DNA of 64,000 nt from Artocarpus heterophyllus (Eukaryota > Streptophyta > Magnoliopsida > Rosales > Moraceae). The stretch is taken from contig CM046337.1 in NCBI GenBank assembly GCA_025403435.1, positions 3,727,501-3,791,500 on the forward strand. Direction: 5' to 3'. This document shows, one piece after another, positions 49,265-60,524 of the stretch. Below the pieces are notes generated by a model. The model was not told the DNA's origin. It saw only the letters and a program-made list of their open reading frames with translations, and made no database searches. A program made the translations under genes and the position numbers. The number at the start of each line of letters is the position of its first letter. The first letter of the stretch is position 1.

Positions 49265-49897
49265 ACACAAAATATGAGAATACATTTATGATATATAATA
49301 TATGTGCAATATTAAGATTGTGTCTTTTATTTATACATTTCTTTTGTTTTGCTGAAAATTATGTATAATTGTAATGATTGTTGTAGATGATACGCTATGG
49401 TAGGTACTTCTATTGAGGTATCATATATATATATATATATACACACATATTTATATGTTAACATGTATTTGGTATACTTGATAATATTTGATATATTAGT
49501 TAGTATTAATTATAATTGGGAACCAAGGAGATTCTAACAACAAGCTGAGATTTGTTTTTCATTTTTCTTTTTAACTGTTTTCGTTCTCAGTACCCTTGGT
49601 CAAAGACAGATTAATAAGCGTATCATTAATTTGTAAATTATAATGTGATCCTAATCTTAAGAATTGTGGAATTGAGGTCTTCATTTGATGTAATAAAACA
49701 CGAGTGTCAAATTATAAGGAGACTATTCATCAAATAAGATATTTATATAATCATGTCCATGCCATATGTATTCAAAAGTCATCCTCAGGGTAGGGAATAC
49801 AAGCTGAATAGTAGAATTATGGCCTAATTATGAAACTCGTATAATTAAGCAATTAAGCACACGTCTTTTGATTATCATCCATGTCATCAACCGTTAA
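49265..49897. other. Intergenic
   Basis: A (TA)n/(ACAC) run near 49424-49448. No gene is seen. Confidence 0.35.
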
Positions 49898-50152
49898 TTA
49901 AGGAGATAATGACACAAAGCCTGGCCGTTGGATGGGGCGAAACGGTGGCGGAGGAGCTCGACTTCGCGGTGGTCCAATTTTGAAATTCATAGATGGAGGT
50001 CGAGCTCGAGGTCCATGCCCTTCTGGAAAGACTTTGCCGAGTATTTCTCCCACAATAGGGTTTTGCGCACAGACAAAATCAGCTCTTTTGACTACTAGTA
50101 CAAGGAAGAAAATTAGTAAACCTAACCAATATAGAACTCTAATAATAGACAT
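49898..50152 (-). CDS. Small secreted proline-rich peptide E
   Basis: 84 aa in one exon. A signal peptide MSIIRVLYWLGLLIFFLVLVV ends near ADFVCAQ. The mature part is short, basic and proline-rich: EILGKVFPEGHGPRARPP, FKIGPPRSRAPPPPFRP. It shares the layout of the other - strand peptides (signal, L-G-x-V, R-x-R, proline run) but has no long proline tail and only loose sequence similarity, so membership of the same family is tentative. It lies between two decayed + strand DEFL copies. No known domain; function unknown. Confidence 0.5.
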   Translation of the reverse strand: MSIIRVLYWLGLLIFFLVLVVKRADFVCAQNPIVGEILGKVFPEGHGPRARPPSMNFKIGPPRSRAPPPPFRPIQRPGFVSLSP

Positions 50153-50793
50153 TTTGCTAATGAATTTGTAATCTGGAAACTCAACTTAATTAAGCTAATT
50201 TCATATACGTTTCTGATCTCCAGACTATATATTAATTATATTTTTAAGACGGAGATTAATGTTTATAAAAATCAACCAAGCTCAATTATGAGAGATTGGT
50301 TCAGTTGTATATCAATTAGGCTTTTAAAACGAGAGAGGTTCAATAATATTGTTGCGTCCCTTGATGTGATAAAATAGCTATATATATTATATTATATATT
50401 ATACATATTCTACATCCATTCATGATCAGAAAAGGCAGGTATTTTTTTGTGTTTCAAAAAAAAGGAGATTCCTGAAAAATAATGTTCGTTAAATTATTCA
50501 GAAAGGTAACTTAAAAATCCTCAAAGCATATTATTCAAAGGTGACACAAAGTTGTTCCAAAATAATAATAATAATAATAATAATAAACCATTAGAGCAAG
50601 GTTGAGTCGGCACGCAACAATTAATATTCTTTTTCCCCTACGCAACTCATATTATAAAGTTGGGGATGTTGTCTTCCCAATTGACGCATAGCAGAACAAA
50701 AAAAAAAAAAAAAATTAACAATACGAGATGTTCTCGAAGTATCTAATGATCTAGCCAAATTCAGATGAAAAAACTTGTAAGTAATTGGAGACC
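50153..50793. other. Intergenic, upstream of E
   Basis: Includes TATA-like sequence near 50222-50240, an (AAT)n microsatellite near 50563-50586 and an A-tract near 50698-50714. No gene is seen. Confidence 0.35.
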
Positions 50794-51451
50794 AAGGCTA
50801 GAACTACAAATTACCCGTTTACATTTTGGCAATATTTACTGTTTTAATCGCTGCAAATTATACAAGTAAGCTACTTATAATTTCTGGTCCTCCATAGAGT
50901 TTTTTTTTTCCCTCGGAATATTATTCCTCCAGTTGCAGATTTGAATTGCATATTATTATCTGCATTTTTATTATCATATTTGAAAAACCGTATCATGTCT
51001 AAAAAGAAAAAAAATTACTAAAACTTCCTCTGTATTTGTTTTTTCTTTTTTTTTTAAAGAATAGTAATTTCTGATTAAACTAATTGGAATGTGGTACTTC
51101 GTGGAATATTCACGAGTTATTGTGGTTTGTATTTTTCATTTCCTATAATTAGTCAAAAAAATATTATCATATTTCTCCCTAGTTGTGTTCATAACAGGGA
51201 CATAATTACATGACTATAATATTGGGAAGCCTACATAAGCATTTTAATATTTCTATGATGAAAATTTTCATGTTTGTACAAAAAAAAAAAATTGAAAATA
51301 GGTGGAAAATTATTGGACTGCGAGTTCTATAGCACAACTTGGCATGGAAGATGTAGATGGTCGGCCAATTGTAAATGACAAATGCAGAAAAGAAGGGGCA
51401 AGGGAAGGATTATGTGTGCAAGGCAAATGCCTCTGCCGAGACTGCTGTTAA
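50794..51451 (+). pseudogene. Defensin-like gene, start lost and frameshifted
   Basis: The exon 1 remnant (about 50794-50865) matches the 48.7-kb paralogue, but its ATG is AAG (50794-50796) and the exon is one base out of frame before the A|GTAAGC donor. Exon 2 (51302-51451, after AAAATAG) reads LLDCEFYSTTWHGRC, then SANC, and hits TGA at 51376-51378. An extra A in TGTAAATGAC explains the shift. The other frame continues NDKC, GLC, GKCLCRDCC to TAA. All eight cysteine codons remain across frames. Confidence 0.75.
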
Positions 51452-53058
51452 TAATTAAACATGCGCTTCAGAATTGTTAATCCTTGCAGGAATTTTTTTG
51501 GGTTATTTATCTTTTTATACTATATATTTTAAGTTTATTTAACTATTATACCTTCGATTTTAGATCTGATCGAATTTATACCATTAAATTATATTTAATA
51601 TATAAATTTATATATTTTTCTAATCAATATTTAAAATTGATTTAAAAATTATCCAAAATACCCTCAAATTGAAAAATAAGAGAACTTCACAAATTTAAAA
51701 AAACTTTATACTAAGGTTTTTGATATAAAATATATATAGAATACCCTCAAAAATAGATATTTGCGTGTTTTTGTCTTTGTTTTCTTTTTATTTTTAAAAG
51801 TTTTAATTTTTCTCTATGTTACTTAAAGATAATTTGGTCATTTTAAAAGTCAAATCAGTTATTGATTGAAATAAGGTATAAATTTTTGTATTAAATCTAA
51901 TCTAAAGGTATATATTTGATGAGATTAAAAAAAAATGAAGGTATAGGTTTTGAATTAACTTAAAATAGAGGGTGTAAAATGATAAACATCCCATTTTTTT
52001 TGTTTTACTTTTACGGTGTTAAGTTTTATTGTTTATGTTCAACAAAACAATGAATTTTTGAAAAATTGTTTTTTTAAAAAAACTGTGGTTTTTTAAAGGA
52101 ATATCGAATTTCGCCTTTTGATGACTTGCAGTGAATACCAAGGAAATTTAGAGTTTGTGTAGTTGATGAAAAAGGACACAATGTAGTGAAGAAGAAGAAG
52201 AAGAAGAAAAGAAGAATTTGAATCATGTACAAGCTCATAAAACGGGGATATATATTTACATGCATAATTGGACGATGAATAATAATTAACAAATAATTTG
52301 ATCACATTTTATATAACTTCCATCTGATTTGTCGACTATTACCACATTTAAAGTAAAACTTGGATTAATTACATAATTAAATCTCTTAATTTTAACTATT
52401 TCTTATTTTGTTGTTCTGTTTTTAGAAATTACAAAGGTATTTTTTGAATTTTAATATTTTATTTCAATTTCATCTCTATGAATAGGAATAAAAATAAGAC
52501 AAAATAGTATATCTATCCTTAAAAAGTTATGATAAATATTTTATATATTAAAAACATAAAAAACCTAAAATAAACATCAAATTAAAAAAAAAAATCTTAA
52601 GTGTTATAAATTAAATATGTTTTTTTTGGTCAAAAGAAATTCACAAGGAATAAAATTGAAATAAGTTTTTTAAATTCAAAAGATATATTTTTGAAAACAA
52701 AGAAAGAAATTGATAAATAATGAAAACTAAGAGATATAATTATGTAATTAACCCAAAATAACTTTTACAATCGTTTGCGTCTACACAAAAAATATATATA
52801 TATTTATATATAAATTACATAAATTAACACGAACCATGAACAGATCAAACGTTAGAAAATTAAGAAGCTGAATAGTAAAAAGGGAAGATTATCAGAAATC
52901 TCCCAAATCATCACCCTTAAAATTTATTTCACTTTCTCTACCTTTATTATTTTTTCTTTCCTAAATAATAAATAATTATAACATGAAGACGTCGACAATA
53001 GCGTGCATGGCGACGATGGTGACGGGGTTGATGCCGGCAGCAGAAATGGGGGAGGAGG
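51452..53058. other. Intergenic with MITE
   Basis: AT-rich. On the - strand a possible signal-peptide-like frame occurs at about 52074-52219 (MIQILLFFFFFFFTTLCPF), but it rests on a CTT/TTC microsatellite and has no supported partner exon. The MITE at 52360 is described separately. The sequence around 52290-52350 and 52757-52890 is the 3' flank of gene F and resembles that of gene G. Confidence 0.4.
52360..52756. mobile_element. 397-bp MITE
   Basis: Terminal inverted repeats of about 35 bp or more: TTGG(A/G)TTAATTACATAATTA(A/T)ATCTCTTA at the left and its complement at the right. The paralogous flank of gene G (about 61060-61100) runs through without this segment, so it is an insertion in the F copy. 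The target duplication is unclear. Confidence 0.65.
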
Positions 53059-53301
53059 CTACTGTCGTGGTGTCGGAGGACTTTTGAACATAGTGGGAGG
53101 ATTTAGCCTAGGAGCTGGCGGTGGAGGAGGTTTACGCCTACCTCTATTTACCACAACTCCCAACATTGAACGAGGGAAAACATGTTCATCTTCTTTAGTG
53201 TTGTCCTCATAACTAAAAACAGGAGCTACGAGGATTAGTATTAGTCCAACATGGATCAAAACTAGTAATAAAGACGGAGAATGTGAAACTTTAACACCCA
53301 T
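53059..53301 (-). CDS. Small secreted proline-rich peptide F
   Basis: 80 aa. The signal peptide MGVKVSHSPSLLLVLIHVGLILILVAPVFS is almost identical to that of G (61.4 kb). Then YEDNTK, an acidic spacer, and the block SMLGVVVNRGRRKPPPPP, PRLNPP, MFKSPPTPRQ and stop. At the point where G continues with a long PPP tail, F has TAG; downstream sequence still resembles the G tail for a while. F is therefore either a naturally shorter precursor or a truncated one. The retained RGRR-P5-x4-N core matches C and D, so the core rather than the tail is probably what matters. A TATA box lies 42 bp upstream of the ATG, as in G. Confidence 0.65.
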   Translation of the reverse strand: MGVKVSHSPSLLLVLIHVGLILILVAPVFSYEDNTKEDEHVFPRSMLGVVVNRGRRKPPPPPAPRLNPPTMFKSPPTPRQ

Positions 53302-53342
53302 ATTTTTGGCGCGTATTATATGCCTTGAAGCTTAACTATAAG

Positions 53343-53352
53343 CTTTATATAT
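53343..53352 (-). promoter_or_regulatory. TATA box of peptide F
   Basis: ATATATAAAGC on the - strand, 42 bp before the ATG at 53301. Sequence and spacing are the same in gene G. Confidence 0.55.
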
Positions 53353-53639
53353 GGCAGTAACATTTTTCATGCTTGGTCCGTGGCTAATATTGTATTATTG
53401 AAACCAAGTATAGGTCAATTGCGTTGCACACACGTCTTAATAACGAAGAGACGATACCGCACATGCAATATTAAAATCAGAATATAGAATCATTTTTGAG
53501 ATTTCGAGAGCAACATTCTAGCTAGGTATGAGAAAAAGTCAAGATGTTGCTTGGTAATTAAAGTACTAAGCTCGAAGAAATCGAGAAGTCAACTAAGAAT
53601 AGCTGTATTGAAACGTGGGTTTCATTAAATATTTGGTAA

Positions 53640-54075
53640 ATCCTTACAAACCTCCTCTGAGATTGACATAGGCATCTCAGTGGTCCATACATCATCTAAA
53701 CTAGAAGACAAACCTAAATAAGCCAGTTTATGGGCAACTGCGGGGGCAAAACGAAATATGAGCATTATCTAGACTTTTGAGCAGCTCAACCACATCATCG
53801 ATGATCACTCCTTCAGCACAGTAGTCGTGATTCCCAGAAAATCGGTCCACAAGTGCAAGACTACGACCAAGAAGTTTAACATAGGGTTGGCACTCCCTTA
53901 AGGCAAAGCTTCAGCCATTTTTGAAACGAATCTTCCAGGAGAAGGCTGTTATCACCGTTTCACTGTGATCCCTGAGTACACCACCAAATCCCACAAATCC
54001 AACTCCCATTGGAACGGCTGCATTAGTATTTAGTTTCAAACAACCTACTGGAGAAGCGGTCCATAAGGTTAAAAC
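53640..54075 (-). pseudogene. LINE-type RNase H domain relic
   Basis: The - strand gives W.ASPVGCLKLNTNAA, GFGGVLRDH, and further on VKLLGRSLALV and VAHKLAYLGL. This is the RNase H-like domain found at the end of plant non-LTR retrotransposons and their derivatives. A stop follows FKNG and frames shift later, so it is a dead fragment. It lies upstream of peptide gene F. Confidence 0.6.
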
Positions 54076-54689
54076 CACTATAGCGTATAGAAGATTTATA
54101 TTTTAACTTACATTTTTTTGGCACTGTAATAGAGCATAGCTTTACATTATTGCAACTAAAAGTTTTGATTGAAACTATAAATGCCAAATACCCTATGCTA
54201 TTAATTAAACACATGTTTAAGGATTTGTTAATTTTTGCAGGATTTTTTTTAGAATGTTAATTTTTTTGGTTTATGTTTCAGTAAAATACCGAATTTTTAG
54301 ATAAATGTGTGTGTTTCTTATATAATAGAAGAAAAAATAAAGGTGATATGAATATCACAGACAAATAGGAAATGACAATTGAAGAAAAAAGAGAGAAAAA
54401 AATCAACAAACAAGGAAAAAATAAAGGCGATTGAAGATGAAGGACATATGAGACATGACAATCCATAAAAAAAACGAGAAACTTAAAACATCAACAATCT
54501 CAACAAAAATATTTGCAAATAGAATAAAAGAAAAAATAAAGGTGATATGTTCGTTTGACAAAGCTTTGACTTATGCTTTTAGTTAGTAGAAGAAAAAAAA
54601 ACAAAAGCTATGGTTTTTCAATAAGTGTTTCAAACTATATTTGTAAAATAAACTTAAATGGGTGAAATGATTTTAAATTTTTTAACAAG
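54076..54689. other. Non-coding
   Basis: A-rich sequence with repeated AAAATAAAGGTGATATG phrases near 54331-54349 and 54531-54549. No gene is seen. Confidence 0.35.
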
Positions 54690-57600
54690 TGTTGATAGAT
54701 TTGAGATGGTCTTCTCAGTGACATAAAGAGTTTGTCCTTTATTTTTAGTTTGACAATAAGTATCTCAATTCTTTGGCAAATAAAGATCACTCAACTAGCT
54801 GACGCAGATGGGTTCAAACACATAGTAGATGACAACGTCATCCACCTAGCCGACGCAGACAAGTTTGACCACATAGCTAATGCCGAGATTGCTCACCTCG
54901 CCACCATAGACAAGTTCAGCCACATAGCTGACGATGAGGTCGTTCACTTAGCCGTAGCTGATGCAGTTTATGTTAGCTACCTAGCTAACAAAGAGGTCAC
55001 TCACCTAGCCGACATGGACAAGTTTGGCCAAATAGCTAACACCTAGCCGTAACAGATGAGTTCAACATTATAGCTGACAAAGAAGTCATTCCCTTAGCCG
55101 TAACCGATGTGGTTGATGTTAGCTACATAGCCAGCAATGACATCGTTCACTTGGCCGACATGAACGAGGTCGGCCACATAGCTGACAACGCCACTCAACT
55201 TGCCAACAAGAATTGAGTTCGGCCACGTTGCTCACAGGAGGTCGCTTACCTTCCCACAGAGATGAGTTCGACCACATGGCTAACACAAGATTGCTCATCT
55301 AACTGACACAGATGAGGTCAGTCACGGGAGAAAGATGATCGCAGTTCATAAGGTCAACTGCCAAGGTGACAAGGAGGTCAGCCACCTTGCTAAAAGAGGG
55401 ATAGACCAAGAGACACCTTGGTGATATTCGCCTCAACTTTATTCACCTCATCCATATTCATCACAGCCATAAAAGTATCTTGTTCTTATAGGCAAGCTAG
55501 GGCATGAACCCAACTCAGCCGCAATAGAATTTATCTATTTTATTAAGGCAAGACAGAGCATGAACCCAGCTCATATATAAAAAAGTATCTTGTCCATATA
55601 TAGGCAAGCCAAGGCATGAACCAATCTCAGCCACAATAAAGCTTATCTCTTTCATCAGGGAAAGCCAAGGGTACAAACCTAGCTTAGCCATAAAAAGTAT
55701 CTTGTTCATATAGGCAAGTCAGGGCATGGACCCAGCTCAGCCGCAATAAAGTTTTATCTCTTTTATTAAGGTGAACCAAGGCATGAACCTAGCTCAGCCA
55801 TAAAAAGTATCTTGTTCATATAGGCAAGCCAAAGCATGAACCCAACAATAGAGTTTATTTATTTCATCAAGGCAAGCCCTTGAACTTTGCTCAGCTATAA
55901 AAAGTATCTTATTCCTATAGTCAAGCCTGGGCATGAACCTAGCTCAGCCACAATAATGTTTTATCTCTTTTTTTAGGCAAGCTAGGGCATGAACCAAGCT
56001 TAGCCATAAAAAGTATCTTATTCATGTAGACAAGCCAAGGTATCAACCCAGCTTAGCCACAATAGAATTTATCTATTTTATTAAGGCAAGCTAGGGTATA
56101 AACCCAGCTCAGCCATAAAAGGCACCTTGTTCATAGAGGTAAGAAGGTCACGAACCTAGCTCAGTCACAATAGAATTTATATCTTTTATCAAGGCAAGAG
56201 AAGGCATGAACCCAGTTTAGCCAAAAAAAAAAAAAATCCTTCACATCGACAAGTAAGCATACAACCCAGCTTAGTCTCAACAACAATACATGTCTCATCA
56301 TGATTTTAAACATACAATCATTTAAACTTAGAGCAGAGCTTGAAACCCTTTATGTACCGACCTAGAAAGTACTTCAACCTAGGGGCAATTGTTGATGGAT
56401 TTGAGATGGTCTTCTCGGTGACATAAAGAGTTATCCTTCACCTTTAGTTCGACAATAAGTATTTCAATGCCTTGGCAAATAAAGGCCTGCCACCTAGTCA
56501 ACATGGATGAGGTCAGCCTAACGATAAGGTCAGTCAATAAGGTGATATGGATGAGGTCAGCCACATAGCTGATGTTATTCACCTCACCAATACAGATGAG
56601 GTCGGCACATAATTAAAGACGAGGTCGTTTACCTAGTCGACACAAGCTAGGTCAACCATATAGTTGAAAACAAAAGATCGCTTACATAGCCTACGTGGAC
56701 AAATTTGGCCACATAGTTGGGGACAAGGTCGTTCACCTAGCAACAGCTAGTGCACGTTTACCTAGCCATAGCCAATGCAGTTTATGTTTACTACATAGTT
56801 GACGAAGAGGTCGCTTACTTAGCCGATGTGAACGAGGTTGGCCATATGGATGACAACATTGTTCAACTAGTAGCAATAATTAAGTTCAACCAAATAGCTC
56901 ACAAGAGGTTGTTCACCTGGCTGACGTAGACGAGTTTGACCACATAGCTGATGCGAGATTGTTCACCTAGTCGACACAGATGAGTTTGGCCATATAGGTG
57001 ATGTGAGATAGCTCACCTAACTGATGCAGATGAGGTCAACCATGAAGCTTCAAGGATAGCCAAAAAGATACCTCATCCATATTCACCTCAGCCATATTTA
57101 TCTTAGCCGTCTTCATCTCGACCATGTTTAACTAGGCTTTATTCACCTTGGCTATATTCATCTCGACAGTATTTACCTCAGCCATATTTATCTTGTTATA
57201 TTCACCTCGGCCTATATAGAAAATATTCCAAAATCATTATAATGTCTGACCTGACGAACGAATAACTACAAAGCTGCTTAAAATCTAAGAATCATAGGAA
57301 ATATTTAAATTGAAGAGATCCAAGATGGCAAAAAGCACTCAATCTCATCAAGATTTACAGCATTCCAGATAATGTAGAAGAGATAAACTCAATGAAATAT
57401 ATCATCAGAGTCATCAAGCCAATTATATTTAAATTTGAATTGTAACAAGATGATCAGAATATGACCGATCTAATAAGCTATAAATGAGGGCTAGCCCTAT
57501 AAGGCAGGCTTAAGTCCAATTCTTGGAACAAAGCTTTTGTACTCGTATTTTCCTTTAGTGAAACCCTACTACCTGAAAAAACTCATAGTAGACATAGCCT

Positions 57601-57736
57601 TCAATTGAAGTAAACTACTCTAAATTCTTGTGTTCTTGCTACTATTTATTTTTTGTTTCATTTACTTCACATACGAGTGATTATTTTGGTGGGAAATTTG
57701 AGAGATTATTTATTAGATGAGTTTTGCTTGTCAACA
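54690..57736 (+). mobile_element. Degenerate LTR element with tandem repeats
   Basis: TGTTGAT(A/G)GATTTGAGATGG occurs at 54690 and 56390, and the element ends TTGTCAACA at 57736, giving TG...CA ends. The right LTR is about 1,347 bp (56390-57736). The left copy is incomplete, diverging after about 55440. The flanks ACAAG (54685-54689) and ATAAG (57737-57741) are a 5-bp duplication with one C/T difference. The interior holds about seven tandem units of ~110 bp and no gag-pol. It is interpreted as a non-autonomous LTR element or rearranged LTR pair. Confidence 0.6.
55470..56270. repeat. Tandem array, ~110-bp unit
   Basis: About seven degenerate units, each with AAGTATCTTGTTCATATAGG, GGGCATGAACCCAGCTCAGC and TTATCTCTTTTATTAAGGCA variants. 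Starts fall near 55475, 55587, 55696, 55807, 55902, 56010 and 56118. Non-coding. Confidence 0.7.
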
Positions 57737-58384
57737 ATAAGTAATAAAAATTAAAATTTATAATAATAAGTTTTGCACAGAGTAATGATCAGTGTAATAA
57801 CTCTGCCCTTTACTAATAGAATATCAAGTAAAAGGGCTTGTTGGTTTTTCCATCATCTAATCCATAACAAATCAAATGAAACCTGTTGAAAAAGAAGTGA
57901 ACATTTTGCTAAAGAACAACATTCATGTTTGTTTTTCTTCAAACCCTCAATCTGCTCTCAATTGTTTCTACTAACGAGTGTCAGTTGATTTCTCTTCCTT
58001 TAGCATAGGCTAAGTTTTAAAAGTCCAAAGAGCAAAGGCTACCCACAGAGCTTAATAAGGTTTCTTAATCGCAGATCCATGGATCACAAATGGTATCTCC
58101 CTATGGCCTTTTGCCTCTAAAAGTGTCCTTCCTTTTTAATATCCACGCATCGTTCCAATGTATTCTTTTTGACATAGTAGGGTATGCTAAACCTGATCAA
58201 AGAAACTATAAGTCAGCCCCTGTGCTCTTGTCGATTTTATCACATATCAACATCATACGATGAAGGCACCTGCTTGTAGATAAGACAACTTTGATTACTA
58301 AAATAATGAGGGCATAAGCCTCGTAAAATCTATATTCTCCCTTCAAATAAGAATTCTACTGTGTTAGTTTTATGAAAAAACCAA
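57737..58384. other. Non-coding
   Basis: No gene is recognised. The part nearest 58384 may belong to the same plastid-derived insertion as the trnT copy, but I cannot confirm it by eye. Confidence 0.3.
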
Positions 58385-58457
58385 AGCCCCTTATCGGATT
58401 TGAACCAATGACTTAAACCTTACCATGGCATTACTCTACCACTAAGTTAAAAAGGGC
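58385..58457 (-). pseudogene. Nuclear copy of plastid trnT-GGU
   Basis: The - strand reads GCCCTTTTTAACTTAGTGG, AGAGTAATGCCATGGTAAGG, GGTTCAAATCCGATAAGGGG, the plastid tRNA-Thr(GGU) with its acceptor and T arms recognisable. Compared with the usual plastid gene it has one extra T after the acceptor stem and mostly C-to-T or G-to-A type changes. One of these weakens the anticodon stem (ATGCC against GGTTT). That pattern fits a methylated, decaying nuclear plastid insertion rather than a working tRNA gene. Confidence 0.75.
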
Positions 58458-58507
58458 ATTTTTGATAGGTCCTTCCTCGACCAACGACCCATTTGGACTA
58501 GCTGACT

Positions 58508-60524
58508 TGTGACGCCTCGGGGAGGAGGTCGGTAGGTTTTAGGTAAAAAAGTTAAAATTAAGGTAAATAAAGAAAAAGGTAAATAAATATATATATAAAG
58601 TAAATAAATATTATTAGCGGTCACCGTCACATGAATGCCACAAAGGTGAGGCCGAAATCTTATCCTCATTCACCATCCCGTGGATGTTTACCACGAAAAT
58701 AGGTAAGTAAATAAAATACAAATAACATCAATAATAATAATAATAATAATAATAATACAAGAATATTGAAAATCATCATCTCTAGGATAAAGTAAAAATA
58801 TACAATTAACAGAGACGAAAACTGCGTCAAGACCGACATCGGGATAAGTCAAACAGTACACTTATCATGCCACAGTTCAGAGGAAAATACCATTTCAATC
58901 TAAAGAGCCAAGTTTCGATCCTGGGACCTTTCTCCCTATTCAAACCTAGAAGGAGGATTTTAAAAGCAAGAAAACATGAGTAGAAGGCTCAGTAGGATAA
59001 TTAGTTAAAAACAAGTTATTTGAAAATAACAAATCACAATTGAAACATTATCCACAAATCATACTTACTAAAATGAATCTCAAAATCATTGACAAAATCA
59101 ATAAATACTTACTTGTAAGAAATTGGATAAGACAACCGTACAGGTTTTTGAAATCTGAAATGCTATCAAAATATAATTCTTTGAGATCAAAGACAGATAT
59201 CATTTCCAACAGTCATTTAAAAATCGAGCATTTGGCCAAAACAATTTAAAAAGGGTTGCCAAAGAAAGGGATAGGAATATCCTATCTCAATTAAAATTCC
59301 AATAACGTAAGCTCTAAATAAAATTCAACGTATGTTTCATATACGTTCAAAACCTTAAAAACTGCATTTAAAATCAAAAATCACATTTAACAACTATCAT
59401 TATGTTTATTTATTTATCAGTGTGCCTTTTTGACTCAAAATAATCGTAGCCCAAAATCTTAATCCTTTTAAAACATTTCTAAATCATTAAACATTGAAAA
59501 TCAAAAGAAAAATACAATTTTTTAAATTCACAGTCGGCTTGCCGAATACCGAACCTGCACAGTTTGGCCTATCGAACTCTAGAACTAGCCTACTGAACTG
59601 GCTTGAGTCCAGCATACTGATGACATGAATCTGGCCTGTAGAACTCATGAATCCGGCATGCCGAACTCATGAATCCGGCAGGCCAAACTTAAAACTTATG
59701 AATCCGGCATGCCGAACTTTAAGTTCGGCCTACCAAACTGGCAATTTTTGGAAATTTCCAAGTCTCAGGTTTCGGTTTCTTCAAGCCCAAAATTCAAATT
59801 AAAACTTGTTTTTAAATTTTCAGAGTATAAAAATCATATAGAAAGCTTAGAAAATCATACTAGAACAGATTTAAACAATTTTCTCCAAGTTTAAACTCAA
59901 TTTCACAATGGATTTGAAAATCAAAGAAAAATATCAAAACTTGATTAAATCAATTTTTGTTCAAATAAAGCTTAAATCCATAATAAAAACAAGCCTATAA
60001 GCTTAGATTAAACATTATCTAAGCTCTCCAAAGTTTGGATTGCAAAATACATCAAAGATTCAAAACGAAAATCAAAAATTTTTGAGAAAAAGGGCTAACC
60101 TTTAATTGGACATTTTTGAAGTACAACTTGATGGATTGAACTTCTTTCTCAGCTTCAAATCAGCGAAAATGGAGCTTGAAATTGAAATTTTGTAAAGAAA
60201 ATGAGAGAGAGAGAGAGAGATTTGCAGAGAGAGACGAAAGAGAGCTAAGAGAAAACGGGAAAGAAAAAGGAAAGAAAAGAAAATGGGAAAGAGAGAGAGA
60301 AAAATGAGAAAAATAAAATGTTCAAGGGCGTTTTCATAAATATGAGAAAAATGCAGGGTAAAAATATATCATTTGATATTTTTAAAAACTTAAAATCAAG
60401 TTTTTAAATGTAACAGATGAAATAAAATCTTAAATGACCAAAATTAACATTAAATTCACACTTGACACACTTAATAATTAAACTTAACATAATAAATTTC
60501 ACATTAAAATTCAGAGTTGTTACA
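58508..60524 (-). mobile_element. Solo LTR, third family
   Basis: On the - strand TGTAACAACTCTGA... to ...CGAGGCGTCACA, 2,017 bp. The flanks TGACT (58503-58507) and CGACT (60525-60529) are a 5-bp duplication differing by one likely CpG deamination. No internal coding region, so a solo LTR. It has an (ATA)n run near 58733-58756 and a GA-rich tract near 60203-60300. Confidence 0.75.
59530..59740. repeat. CCGGCATGCCGAACT motif array
   Basis: Within the solo LTR, a word like GAATCCGGCATGCCGAACT and degraded versions (CGGCTTGCCGAA, CGGCAGGCCAAACT) recur eight to ten times. The core CCGGCATGCCG is nearly palindromic. This may be the enhancer-like part of the LTR. Confidence 0.6.

Noticed and set aside
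52074..52219. Signal-peptide-like frame on the - strand
   Set aside because: The phenylalanine run comes from a CTT microsatellite; no partner exon, no homologue in the window.
54732..55046. 104-codon repetitive frame (LAD..KF.HIA repeats)
   Set aside because: Translation of the degenerate tandem motif of the LTR element; not maintained in the second copy.
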